Assembly: GCA_030568195.1 (NCBI GenBank)
Contig: JAJLTO010000005.1
Location: 1,054,001-1,118,000 of the forward strand
Origin: Dipodascopsis uninucleata var. uninucleata
Taxonomy: Eukaryota > Ascomycota > Lipomycetes > Lipomycetales > Lipomycetaceae
Length of the DNA stretch: 64,000 nt
Reading direction: 5' to 3'
This document shows positions 1-11,125 of the stretch, piece by piece (the first letter of the stretch is position 1; every line of letters begins with the position of its first letter). The translations under genes were made by a program, and so were the position numbers. The notes under the pieces were generated by a model. The model made no database searches. It had not been told where the DNA came from and saw nothing but the letters and a program-made list of their open reading frames with translations.

Positions 1-659
1 ATTCAGAATCAACTTCAATGCCATAGTCATAGCGGTCTCACTGACATTAACAAAAGGCTCCTTATTACCAGACATACCAATTTGGAAAAAATTGATACTA
101 TTATCCTGTACAAACTTCCGATTCTCATCAGGATAGGTCTCAGGTACAAGCACACTAAAATGGAAGATCAGACGTTAATTGATATTCAATTTACATTGCT
201 AAAGTATTACTTACAGTATACTTTTAAAATGCTTGGTCTTCAAAAAAGAAAAATTCTCTGAATGTGGAAAAGAGCTTCTATAGATTCCAGGTGCCACCAT
301 CGCAAAGTTTTCAGGAACAGCATATTCCTCATGTATCAGTGCTGCTACTGTAGGCTCACTCGCCATATCAGTTTTAATTTCACCTGAATTTCTCAGAGTT
401 AGTGGCCAGCTCATAAGTCTAATTTTCGCATCATTCATCGCCGCTAAAGAAAGATCCACATACCCTTTTCGATCTTGTCAGCATTCAACTCGTCACCAAC
501 TCCTTTTAATAGAGGTTCCTTGTTAGAAACCAAGAGACTTTGATTGTCGTACTTAGATCGTTTACTTGATGGATCCACTCCAAGTATTGTAGGCAATAAT
601 GGTTGTTCGAACATATTCTCGTTGATCACACTACTCGTTCTAACTGGTGATTGCACCAT
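1..659 (-). CDS. SIW14: Siw14-type inositol pyrophosphate phosphatase (3' end outside window)
   Basis: This is the 5' part of an atypical dual-specificity phosphatase of the Siw14/Oca family; the yeast enzyme hydrolyses 5-diphosphoinositol phosphates. I read three exons on the minus strand: 659–464, 383–215 and 154 to beyond base 1. The introns are 80 and 60 nt. Frame is kept through both junctions, and a CTAAC lies before the first acceptor. After a non-conserved N-terminus of about 80 residues come the family hallmarks VPENFAMVAPGIYRSS, LVPETYPDENRKF and FQIGMSGNKEPF. The catalytic HCxxxxxR loop would lie further downstream, outside the window, so activity cannot be judged. The ATG at 659 is the only in-frame ATG that gives a sensible N-terminus. 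The family call is firm; the exact paralogue (Siw14 rather than Oca1/Oca2) rests on the GNKEPF-type motif. Confidence 0.88.
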
Positions 660-840
660 AGTGCAGACAAAATGTACGTAAAATCTGTAATATGTATCTG
701 AATCAATCAGACTTAGTATATAACTCCTTTCGTGATGAATTCGAGATTATAGCCTTTGATATTCTAAAAAGTAGTTTTCCTTCGTAGATAAATACAGTAG
801 GCCACATACAACTGCAATCATTTGTCAGAACCTAGTCAAG

Positions 841-1098
841 ATGATGGACGTCCTAGCTCAAACAGGCGCTCTATCACCAGAACAATATATTATTTGCACA
901 AATACTCGGCGAGATAACTGGAATGATATCTCAGAGTATAAGAACACGATCCAACAAGTCTCAGAAAGCCATTTTGACAGTATTTTCTATCGACTTTATC
1001 AAGAACAAATAGTGCACGCGACAGACCTTTCTGCTGCGCTGAGAGAAAAACTAAATATTTTTCTATACCCCAATGTTGACTCGCTCTTCAAATACTAG
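841..1098 (+). CDS. possible small hypothetical protein, 85 residues
   Basis: This is an ATG-started open frame of 85 codons. It is divergent from SIW14, with 181 nt between the two starts. The first ATG has an A at −3, and a second ATG follows directly. The peptide is hydrophilic with a mixed charge pattern; it has no signal peptide, membrane segment or motif that I recognise. A GACTAAC followed by CACCAG lies just after the stop (about 1,105–1,120), so the frame could be the first exon of a longer spliced gene, but I could not find a convincing continuation. It may also be a chance frame in a gene-sparse stretch. Confidence 0.25.
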   Translation: MMDVLAQTGALSPEQYIICTNTRRDNWNDISEYKNTIQQVSESHFDSIFYRLYQEQIVHATDLSAALREKLNIFLYPNVDSLFKY

Positions 1099-2949
1099 AC
1101 GACTAACAACACCAGCTATCCAAACTAATGTTACTCTGTCAGTCTGTCGACTCCGAACGCTTTTTAGTCCTTTGATAGATTTATTGGTCGCCGCTGCTTC
1201 TCGGTCGAATAACCTCTACTGATGGTCAATTCGCGATTTTTGCCTGTTCCAGCACTCTTTCTGCACTATCCTCGGAGTAGACCGCTCGTTATCTTAATAA
1301 CCTGAAAACTCTTCAATAGAACTTCTGTACAAAATGAGTATTTTTAGGTCTATTAAAGTATATCAAAGGCACAAGAAGGAGCTCAGAATTTGAAAATCCT
1401 GACAAAAACTATTCTGAGATAATGAAAGACTGAATATTTCAGGCGATGATGAAGATTTCTGCGCATGGGGAGCTTTGTACTTAATTTACCATAAATCTCA
1501 TCTATGCAACGAAAATATCAAAATGTGGTAAATTAATTACATATTTTTTTAAGCATCTTCTTTGTACACCAGGCATCTTCTACATTTATACTAATGCATT
1601 TCCTGCTATCTGCTATCAGTAAACTATAAAGATATATTGTAGTGAGGATATCTGAACCCTAAATTTATATGGTGGTCGTTTAACATACATTTCGATCTTG
1701 ATATTCCAGTATTCCTATTTGATATTTTGTATTTCCAATTTTGCCGGCCGCACGATTGCTGAGAAACCATACCCTTAGTGAAATTTCCCTAAACACAGAA
1801 CTGGATATCACATGAATTGATGACGAACGGATCTTACTTACTAAGACTAGTTTATTTAGTTAGACGGGATTATTAGTAATGAATAATACAAGCATTCTCA
1901 ACGCATGGAAAGGCTTTGATACACTGCAGTGTCCCATAAGCTACAGGCCAGACTTGCTGATTGGTGAGATGGATGTCGTATGTAGTTCTAAAGTTAATAC
2001 TACTAAGTAGAATGAAATGAGACTGATTACTACATTCTTAATATGACCAACGTTGTGGGTAAAAAAACCTATACCTATTTCGTTTGCCTTGGATTACCTG
2101 CAAAAGCATCGAGTATGCAGAAAAAATAAATAGATGGCTAATGAAAAGTGCAAAAGCAAAGTAAAACAACTTTGTGGAATGGAAGTGGTAGTAAGGCATT
2201 AAAAAGCTTTTATTGTTAAAATAATGCGGAAAGTAGAATGGAAGACTGTTAAGCTGGTGTAATGAACCGGCACTAGGTTAGCCTTCTGTGCTAAAAACAG
2301 TGATACATCCGGAATTCTTTCTTGCGCGGACTGCGAGAAACTATGAAAAGACCCAGTTGCAAATGCACATACTATTAGGAAGTGTAGCATAGAATTTGGG
2401 CTCTTCGAGTCCCTAGCGAAGTCAGATATAGTCAAATATTCAGTAGTTTTACTTGCTTACTTGCATCCTTGAGATTGTACAGGATATTTAACATCTTCAA
2501 ATATTAATTGTAAAACTAATGAACAGGTAAATATTATGCATATGTAATTATGCATAGTTTGGGTAATAGAGATTAATTCTTCTTTCGCGAAAGACGTAGA
2601 AGACATGAAAGTTATATAGAGTACGAAAGAAATGACAAAGATGCATAATGACAGAAAGAAGCAGAATAAACAATAACAGTAAGGCAAAGAGTATTAAGAG
2701 ATATCAAAGACTCAAATCATTCTTAGTGGTGATAAGCAAATTCAAGCCATATAAAGATCTAGAGAAATGAAATAAACTAAAGAGACAACAAACCCACAGC
2801 ACTTATAGTAACATACAGAAATTATTCAGAAAACGACGAACGAAGAGGATTGTAGTTAGCGTCTAAAAGCTTTAGAGCTCTCTATATAAAACTTAGCCCA
2901 TCATCCAAAAATTTATAGACATGATATATCTTGCGACAGCTTTTAACAA
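1099..2949. other. gene-free stretch, 1.85 kb
   Basis: I see no convincing gene here. Two minus-strand frames of 76–78 codons (2,199–2,435 and 2,457–2,687) have no recognisable motif; the second is a low-complexity hydrophobic run typical of AT-rich noncoding DNA. I saw no tRNA A/B-box pair, terminal repeat or tandem repeat. The right end is the 3' flank of KEX1. Confidence 0.5.
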
Positions 2950-5099
2950 TTACACTTCCCTGTAGGTCTCGCCGTTTAATTGTCGCGTTCGACTAGACTC
3001 AGCTCTGGCATCAGCGCTGTCAGCAATATTGTCATCATCTAAATCACCCAAATCCTGTTCTTCATGATGTGATGTAAGTTCATGTGTCTCATCTCCAGTC
3101 TCTGACAGCGCCTCGTTATCAAAAACCACGCGTCGTTCAAGATCTTCATTCGTAACTACAGGACTCTCAACGACAAGTTCATCAAGCTCATTAACGTTAT
3201 CAGTGTCATCATCCTCACCATCACTGATTCGGCCATCTTCAATCTGGATGGTCTGATCCTTTCCGAATCCAACAGTTCTATAGCCGCCCTTCTTAGGATA
3301 GCGTCTCTGTATAATAACAAAAATACCAAAACCAACGGCTGCAACAGCGACAATAACCAACGCAATTTCTCCTGCACGATAATAAGCAGTATGGGTTGAG
3401 TCGTTGTCATCCTTTGCACCATCGTCAGGACTAGTGCCATTACCAACGGAACTATTTGGTGGAATCGTTCCAGAATAGCGATAATCAAGACCAATGAAAC
3501 GATGCATCATGTCCCTAGACTGCAAAGGAAGATCAGTTGGAACCATATGAGAGGCATTGTAGACAAGAACGTAAGTCAAGTTTCTTGCGGACTGATAAAC
3601 TCCAGTAATTTCATTGTCATAGTACCATGGTAAGCGTGGGGCCCAAACTCCACCGGGACTCTCTTCAAACCCAGTACCTCCATTGAATTGCATGTTGCTG
3701 ATAGCGTCTTCGTTTCCAAGATGATTGCAAATGATATCTTGATCACCATTAAACATCAACACCTGTATCTGTTTCAGGAGACTTGGGATCATTTCAATAG
3801 TTGGACGTGACTTCTTAGCAGTAAATGCTTTACTAACAGCCCCTGCACATTCAACCCAACCAGACTTCTTCTCCGGCTTGATATGGAGAGCCTGAACGAC
3901 CTCAGGATCTCGCAGATATGGAGTGACAAATTCGAGATCATTTGGCCAGTTGGCTCCACAGGCAGGAAATTTATCGTAAAGACGAATGTCGTACATGTTT
4001 CGACAGGTTTTGCCATCCTTTTTGCTCGTATCCTGAGATAACTCTAAAATGAGGTCGAGAATATATTCACACGATGGTACGTCAATCAATGGCCCATCCT
4101 TGTTAAGATCAGCAATACAGGTATTAAGAGCCTTTTCTATGATTTGTGCCTCCTTAGAGCCTGCAGCAATAAGACCATTTTGATAAGCAAACGGCAAATA
4201 AGAAAGATACTGACGAACTGGATCCATCCATCCATTACCGATCATGATACCCTTAAGAGGATATAGTTTCTCTGCTCTAGAGGTAACATTCTTATTATGA
4301 GTTAAAATACTGTCCGCAATATAAGGAATATACATTCCTGCAAAAGACTCTCCAGCAATGTACAAATCATCATCCAAATACTGAGGAAAGATGTCGAAGA
4401 ACTTATCTAAGAATACCATGAAGTCATCAGACATCTCGGACAACTCGTGGAGATAGCTATCAGTATCTACGAAACTGAATCCAGTGCCAAGAGGATTGTC
4501 AACAAACAGAATATTAGTAAACTGATTCCATCTACCTTCATTCAACTTCAAATTTCCACCTTCAGTAACTTTGAATGGGCCAAGCTCCATGAGAGCACCA
4601 TCCATAGACGAGCAGCCCGGACCACCATTTAACCATATCACTGTTCTAGGCTTATCGGCAATATGTTCGTTCTCAACGAGCCAAAAAAACATATTTCCAT
4701 GATGCTCTGGCTTTATTTCGATGTGACTATGAATCAAAAATGTTATCTTGTTAGTCGTGTGAATGCTTTTAAACTTTTGAAGAATCAACATCATATCCTC
4801 GAAGTCGTTTCGATACATTTCGATGTCTCGTTGAACGCTTCGTTCACCAGATACTATTAGTGCAGAAGTAAAGAAAATTCCTCAACTTGTATTTCAAAAA
4901 GCATCCGGCATTTAAAAAAAAATACATACCCTGCATGCATTTTCGGTAGCTGAACACCGGTCGGTGCACCCGGTAACGAGGAGACATAATATTCTGATGC
5001 CGAAACTGCATAGACATGGTCTACAGCCACGAACAGAACGATACAAAACACGACTATCACCGATAAAATCGCATTCATCGGCCTCCTAAAGAAAGCCAT
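2950..5099 (-). CDS. KEX1: Kex1-type serine carboxypeptidase, trans-Golgi
   Basis: Kex1 trims C-terminal Lys/Arg from secreted precursors after Kex2 cleavage, in the late Golgi. There are two exons, 5099–4930 and 4726–2950, separated by a 203-nt intron (GTATGT donor, GACTAAC branch), giving 648 residues. I prefer the ATG at 5099 (context CAACAATGG); an in-frame ATG at 5129 would add 10 residues, and one at 5078 would remove 7. A hydrophobic signal sequence (about residues 9–31) is followed by the S10 peptidase domain: WLNGGPGCSS, catalytic Ser near 184 in GESFAGMY, NGDQDIICN near 383, and His near 450 in NASHMVP. One membrane helix lies near 505–525 and is followed by an acidic cytosolic tail of roughly 120 residues. 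This is the standard Kex1 layout rather than vacuolar CPY, which has no membrane anchor. Confidence 0.96.
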
Positions 5100-6338
5100 T
5101 GTTGACTGTAGTCGTGGTTCTATTTGCATTAATTATCGAGTAACTATACCAGACCTTATTGACTTGCCGAGACCTTGAATTATTTATCGTAGTTCTAAAT
5201 CCTAGATAGCGACCTCTTTTAGAGGTACGGGGACTGCTTGTAATTAGCTTCAGTTATGCGATATTTTAGTAAAACGAAGGCAGGCCGCCTGTCGGTTCGT
5301 GAAATTAATATGAAGTGCTACTTGTCAATAATAACTTGGCTATGTAATATCAATGTCACTCAGAAAATGCAATCTATAAAGCAGCACCCTCGCGGGCTTT
5401 TCTCAGCTAGGTTTACTCACCATTGGGGCTTAGAGCAAAGAAATCCTAAAATGAATATTTAATAAAGTTTGATCTGTGACCGTCGCCAATATGCTGTTAG
5501 CTATATAATTACTACTTATGACTAGTGATGCGTCGTAAATTACAAAGCTTGCCGTTTGCATCGACTAAAATCTGCATACCTGAACTTTAATAACCCTTCA
5601 ATATATGAGCCATTTGTCGTCATTGCATTTCGGGTGCTAAATACATGCAGCAGCCAGCCTTGTTCAAGATGAAGTCTTCACTCAGATTAGGATATGAGTC
5701 TGAGCAATGTACACCAGGATTTGTTTAAGAGTGGATAGAAGAATCTAGTTACTAAAATTGAAACTTTTTACTAACCGGATCTTCTAGAATCGATACTGTA
5801 AATGTACTTTTTACTCGTAAACAGTGATTAGCACTTATGAGACTAATAATTACCAGATAACTACTATGACAGGTAATTCTTCTCAAGCAAGATACATAAG
5901 TATATTTATATACGTTTATGCATGATGCTACATTGCATTGTTCATAAGATACTAAACTGGATATAATGGTAACGTCTGTTTTCTCTACAGTTAAATAAAC
6001 ATTTAGTATATGTTGGCATTCTAAGCTTTTGCGATTATATCACTAGCATGCACAGAGCTGACGGCTGTGTATTTTGATAGCTATCCTAAATTTGAATAAC
6101 TATAAATTTGGATCCACACTATCTACATGGTTGAGACGTAGAACAAAATCATATAATAGAAACAGACGAAAATTCCATTCACTGTCTTGAAAAATTGTTT
6201 TATCCACGGTAATCCTTGCTAAATCCCTAACTAGATTAATTATATATAAATTTATATAACCTTTGATTATTTATTTATCTGCAAGATAAAACTACAAAAC
6301 TATTTAGAGCTCTTTCATCTCATCAAAAAAATAAAGAA
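5100..6338. other. gene-free stretch between KEX1 start and arginase stop
   Basis: These 1.2 kb are the KEX1 promoter side and the arginase 3' flank. The only ATG frame over 60 codons (5,256–5,462) has no family signature. The DNA is AT-rich without repeats that I can see. Confidence 0.5.
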
Positions 6339-7368
6339 TTACAGCAAGGTCTCGCCCATTGCACACCGAACTAGTGAGCATGCGGATGAGATCGTGGAGG
6401 CAACTGAATATTCATCGGCACCTAAAACAGGGTTACACTCCATAATATCCATAGCCACAAGGTTGCCAGTTTCGGCTAAAGATTCACATATATAGCATCC
6501 CTCACGCAAAGTAAGTCCACCACGTACCGGAGTGCCAGTAGCCGGAGCATAGACAGGATCAAGAGCATCAATGTCAAAGCTGAGGTGAATAGGCGACTTA
6601 CCGTCGGGATTGATTCTGTTCAAAGCCATTTCCACAACTTTGCCAATTCCATACTTATCGACGTGGTGCATACTGTACGCAGCAATGTTGTGCTCCTTCA
6701 AAATAGCTCGTTCACCTTCGTCCACGTCACGGAGGCCAATGTAAGCAAGCCTGTTCGCCTTGAGTAGCGGTTTCACCCAACTGAACTGTGGAGGGATTGG
6801 ATCGGCGAGGCCCATAACAAAAGAGACAGGACAGCCATGTATGTTTCCAGAAGGCGTGCAATCAGGAATATTAATATCGGCATGGGCATCGACCCATACA
6901 AGACATGCATCTGGGTATCTTGAAAATACACCAGAAACCGTTCCAATGGCAAGAGAATGGTCTCCTCCGACAGTAAGAGGGAATGCACCATTGTCAATGG
7001 CAGCACCAATTTCGTCAGCAACCTTCTTCGTAGCTTCACCAACGTATCTTGGCCTCTTAAGTCTGCCCTCGTCAGGATCATCAGGAATAGCATTAAAAGT
7101 CAATTCCTTAGTCTTGGCTAAATCCCATCTCAGAGACTCCAGCTGCTGTTCAAGGCCATGCTCAAGTACATGGTAGGGTCCCTTCTCTACACCTGCTCTG
7201 CCTTGTCCTCCGGAAAAAGGGCAGCCGATGATAATAGCTCTCTTAGAATTATAAAACTTATACTGAATGTCTATAGAACGTTTTCATTAAAATGAGCTAA
7301 AGCTATAGCGCAGATCAAATGACACAGATTATCTTACCGTCTGACATGTTTCCAATACCTAGAACCAT
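6339..7368 (-). CDS. CAR1: arginase
   Basis: This is arginase, which splits L-arginine into ornithine and urea in the cytosol using two manganese ions. There are two exons, 7368–7338 and 7270–6339; the 67-nt intron has a GTAAGA donor and a CTATAG acceptor. The protein is 320 residues from the ATG at 7368, or 313 from the in-frame ATG at 7347; fungal arginases are usually 300–330. Metal-binding motifs are intact: GGDHS, DAHADIN and SFDIDALDP. The N-terminal IIIGCPFSGGQGRAGVEKGP block confirms the first splice. Catabolic arginase genes are usually controlled by arginine and nitrogen source, but I did not identify a decisive operator here. The gene points away from the BTB gene across a 1.2-kb shared upstream region. 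Confidence 0.97.
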
Positions 7369-8597
7369 ACTGAACGCCTTTAATTTAATTTCTGAAGTGT
7401 TTTAGTATTCCTCTTGAATAAAAAGTATCAACACCTTCCCAGCCAAAAAAAAATTCCTTGGGCACTGACATCTCTGAAGTCATCATTGTGCTCCTCTGCA
7501 GTCATCGTGGTGGCTCCCTTCCACTTTATACTTACATATCACAACCTAGAGTCATATATTCTTCTCAACTTATCACTCTTCAATATCGTCTGCTTCTATG
7601 AAACCGGTTGTATAGTTCTAACTTCTAAGAAAAAATTTTCTGCACAACGAACCAAATATTTGCCATCAAAAATCTTGACCTTAGAATTTGTCTCTACCTT
7701 CCTCAAAAGGAATCACCAATATTTAGATTTAAAGACAATAAAACGACGCAAATCTAAAATATTTCGACTACACTATAAGTGCTTGGGGCAAGTTGATACC
7801 ATGGGACTGTCTCTAGGGGGACCTATTGACCAATATCTTCTTAATCTATGATATGATGGAGTTATTCGATCCTATAGCCGACGTCAACAATCGTTCACAG
7901 TCTGCGGTTCACGTTTAAACGCTATCACTACTCTGATGAGATCATAATCGATCTCGCAACAAGTTGCCACTGTCATTGATGTGCGGCTCATTTCTTATAC
8001 CATTCCTGCATAAGTACTCGCTAATTGGTTTAGGTTATTTCTCCTGGTCGGCTAGTTGGACTGGATATACGCTTTTCCGCAGCAATATCTCAGTAGTGCT
8101 AACTAGAGGGCATATACTTGTATTTAACAGTTTGTCTAGTCACTCTCATATGATAACATATTATTATCTACAGACTATAGGCTTGTACGATACGAAAGCA
8201 AGTCAGTTAGGCAGTGGAATGTCTGATATTTAGATAAATGTAGTAGTAAATATAGCGTACTAGACCCTAATACACAAAACCTTCAGCTAAGTTAATAATT
8301 CCTCTTACTAATCATCAATGTTAGAACATTATGATCTAAAAAATTAATCACCATTGTCGCCTGTAAGAATATATCGGCTTGTTCAGTATTATATTTACCT
8401 AGGATCTTCAGGATATTACACGATATTTTTACGATCAAAGTTTGTATCGCTGCATTGTAGAGCTTAGCCTGTAGGTTCACTTATTGCCCGAAAGGTGAAG
8501 CTGCAGGACATCGTTATTGTTCACTACGTGAAACTGAAAATCACAAAAGCTGTCGAAAATATAGAAGTATTCCGCTACAGTGAAAACGGAGCTGAAG
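7369..8597. other. shared upstream region of arginase and BTB gene
   Basis: This is 1.2 kb between divergent start codons. The 145-codon frame at 7,414–7,851 starts with TTG, has no ATG near its beginning and shows no family signature, so I treat it as chance. The same applies to 7,964–8,233. I saw no RNA gene. Confidence 0.5.
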
Positions 8598-10283
8598 ATG
8601 CCAGAAAACATTGCATTCAGCTGGGACAATGAATTCATTCCAGATGCTAATTCGGAAGTAGTCCCACGCAATGGTAGCATGAATATGGATATACAAAGAA
8701 TACCAGATACCAAAGCAAACAATGAATCATTCGTGGCTTCAAACCAGAGTCGTTCAAGGAATTCGGCTCCTGCTGGCGCTACCAGCCGAACGTCTATTAG
8801 CTTGTCATCTCGCTCGTCGTCTATAGACGGATCACCTTCAGGTGTAGATCAAAGTACTACAGCTCTACTACCTCCGGCAAAGCGAAAGCGAGCAATCCTC
8901 AATGAGGGTGAGGATGAGAAGACGGTGGAAATCAAGCAGCAAACTTCTAATTTTAATGGACCATTGGTGAGTCTTAATATCCCCAGAATTCTACCTCATG
9001 AGAAAGTATTCCAGATTCAAGTGGGTGGAGTAATGTTCACTCTTAGCGGCGCTTCTCTATCGTCAGATGGGCCATCGTACTTTACAAACTTTTTTAGGCC
9101 ACACTGCGAACATGGAAATGATGAAATACCTGTGCTCTACATTGATCGTGATCCTAGAGTTTTCAGACAGATTGTCAAACACCTTCAAGGCTATCATATT
9201 GTGCCTGCTGATGATATTGAATTCGTTTATCTATATGCCGATGCATACTACTATCAGCTGTCGAAACTAGTTAAGCACCTGTTTGAACGTGAAATATTCC
9301 TAAAAATTGGTAGTAAATCATTTAGAGTCCCGCGAGAAATCTTCAAAGGTCCCGGAGATTCTCCAAATTTTTTTGATTTGGGATTTTCCTCCTTTTTCAT
9401 AGATCCTCAGGTGCTCAATAGTGGATCAAGAGGTCTTATAAGACCTCCTACAGTTGCACCCCCATGCGTACCATCACATTCTCCCGAGTTATTTGAACAA
9501 TTAGTCGTGGCTCTTGAGAATGGTTATATTCATATAGAGTCAGAAGAACATCGTGACCGTCTTCTGAGAGAGTGCAGATACTACCATTTCCTCGGTCTGG
9601 AGCAGAAGCTTATTCCAACCAAAATCACTTACAATTGTTTTTTGGGACAGGAAGAAATCACACTGAGACTTAAAGATATCCGACCTCAAGGGATCATTGA
9701 GAGTGATGTCCCGAACGATGAAGCTTTACCCTCAACGCTGCAATACAAGCGTCCTCACATTGACTCTGAACCGCGAGATATGGTTTTGGAGATTACAGAA
9801 GATAGTGCTCTGTTAAGACCACAGTCTGTTGAAATTTTAACTGACAAAGCACATTGTAAATGGTTTATAGAATTTCATGAGCAGTCGAAAGTTAGAGAGA
9901 GAATGGACGTGCTCATAAAGAAGTTAACGCAAATTAGTCCAGAGAGCAAGGCGAGCTACTTTCGCAACAATCTGATAAGATTACCTTGTGCCTTTGTCTC
10001 TACTTATTTTACGATCGATAAGGAGCCTATTGATCTAACGACCCAGAAAGACCTTACTGTTGAAATAAATTTCGAGTCGAACGAAATGTTAAAGAAACGA
10101 AAATCTGTGCAATCAGATTGTACTCTTCAAGTGTCACACGGTGTATTTCGTCCTTTAATGGTTCGTAAAGCACAATTTTCTCTGCGAATTTTTAATAAAA
10201 ACCTTGTTGTGTTTTTTCATTATGCCGAGACAATTGGTACAGTGAAGGAATTGAATTCTAGGCGGGAATTTTTGACTATATAA
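8598..10283 (+). CDS. BTB/T1 (potassium-channel tetramerisation-like) protein, YLR108C type
   Basis: This single-exon gene encodes 561 residues from the ATG at 8598; the frame is open a few codons further up but has no other ATG. The first 130 residues are Ser-rich and disordered, with a basic PAKRKR stretch near 93–98 that could be a nuclear signal. A T1-type BTB fold starts near residue 137 (VFQIQVGGVMFTLSG, then IDRDPRVFRQIVKHLQGY). A second BTB-like segment follows (FLKIGSKSFRVPREIF) and then a long C-terminal region. This layout matches the fungal YLR108C/YDR132C family, cytosolic or nuclear proteins of unknown role. It is not an ion channel, as no membrane segment is visible. The function is not established. 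Confidence 0.8.
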   Translation: MPENIAFSWDNEFIPDANSEVVPRNGSMNMDIQRIPDTKANNESFVASNQSRSRNSAPAGATSRTSISLSSRSSSIDGSPSGVDQSTTALLPPAKRKRAILNEGEDEKTVEIKQQTSNFNGPLVSLNIPRILPHEKVFQIQVGGVMFTLSGASLSSDGPSYFTNFFRPHCEHGNDEIPVLYIDRDPRVFRQIVKHLQGYHIVPADDIEFVYLYADAYYYQLSKLVKHLFEREIFLKIGSKSFRVPREIFKGPGDSPNFFDLGFSSFFIDPQVLNSGSRGLIRPPTVAPPCVPSHSPELFEQLVVALENGYIHIESEEHRDRLLRECRYYHFLGLEQKLIPTKITYNCFLGQEEITLRLKDIRPQGIIESDVPNDEALPSTLQYKRPHIDSEPRDMVLEITEDSALLRPQSVEILTDKAHCKWFIEFHEQSKVRERMDVLIKKLTQISPESKASYFRNNLIRLPCAFVSTYFTIDKEPIDLTTQKDLTVEINFESNEMLKKRKSVQSDCTLQVSHGVFRPLMVRKAQFSLRIFNKNLVVFFHYAETIGTVKELNSRREFLTI

Positions 10284-10441
10284 GATAGGTAGGAAGTTTA
10301 ATGCTATATTAAATTGCTACTTTGCGCTTGTTTATATTCTATTGTTTTGTAACATTTCACTGAATTGTATTGACATCTTAACAACCCATGTTACATACAT
10401 GCTTTATCTACAAACGAAACGATTCATGAGTTAGTCATAAA

Positions 10442-11125
10442 TTATGCCTTCACATATTTTGGAGCCTGACAAGGTCCAGGTATTGGTCCTAATAGTGGCC
10501 CATGAATCACCTCTCCTATATACCAGTATTTTGTACTAACTGAACCGAAGAAATTTTGCCATCGTTGGATCTCAATCTCAGCCTGCTCAGAGTTTAGGCC
10601 ACGGAGATCATGAGTTAAGTCTGAAGAAAAGCAACCTGTGACAAATGCCCTAGCTGCATCTCTTCCTGCGAAAAAATGATAAGGACCTCCAGGGCCGTAT
10701 GTTAGTCTATTTTCCGTTACATCATAGACCGAGCCATTTAATCCAACATAGACTGGGAGATGTGGGTCTGATCCATCGTAATATGCTAGCTCAGCTTCAG
10801 TTAAAATTCTAGGATATTCGAAAGTGAAAAATTCAGAGCTCTGTAACGACGACGGAAGGGCCGAACCTAAAGTGCTCTTAATCACACTTGGTACGCCTAA
10901 TTGATGGAGACTTTTGTAGGTAAAGAATTTCACGTAACTTGGCCGGAAGAACTTCGAATCTTTCTCCCAGAAAAACGTATTTGTAATATAATATGAAAGT
11001 AGGAAATTAAGCAGGATGCATATCAATACCGATCGTACTATGCTCCAATAGGAGTTATGATAGATATCATTACTATCATCATTATTCTGAACTGCTCTGC
11101 GATTCTTTTGACGATTCTCCATCAT
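10442..11125 (-). CDS. membrane-anchored cytochrome b5-like heme/steroid-binding (MAPR) protein
   Basis: This single exon encodes 227 residues from the ATG at 11125, with a second ATG directly after it. An in-frame GTG lies upstream but no earlier ATG. A hydrophilic Asn/Asp-rich N-terminus is followed by one membrane helix (about residues 28–47). The MAPR-type cytochrome b5-like domain starts near residue 108 (LTEAELAYYDG, VYVGLNGSVYDVT, YGPGGPYHFFAGRDAARAF). Tyrosines near 143 and 149 sit where MAPR proteins bind heme. It is longer than yeast Dap1 and matches the larger fungal MAPR proteins of about 230–270 residues, presumably in the ER and linked to sterol or P450 metabolism by analogy. 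It converges on the BTB gene with 158 nt between stops. Confidence 0.85.
   Translation of the reverse strand: MMENRQKNRRAVQNNDDSNDIYHNSYWSIVRSVLICILLNFLLSYYITNTFFWEKDSKFFRPSYVKFFTYKSLHQLGVPSVIKSTLGSALPSSLQSSEFFTFEYPRILTEAELAYYDGSDPHLPVYVGLNGSVYDVTENRLTYGPGGPYHFFAGRDAARAFVTGCFSSDLTHDLRGLNSEQAEIEIQRWQNFFGSVSTKYWYIGEVIHGPLLGPIPGPCQAPKYVKA

Noticed and set aside
5256-5462. 68-codon ATG frame between KEX1 and arginase
   Set aside because: No recognisable motif or composition bias; sits in the KEX1 promoter side.
7414-7851. 145-codon frame upstream of arginase
   Set aside because: Starts at TTG, no ATG at its beginning, composition like AT-rich noncoding DNA, no recognisable family, and lies in a divergent promoter region.
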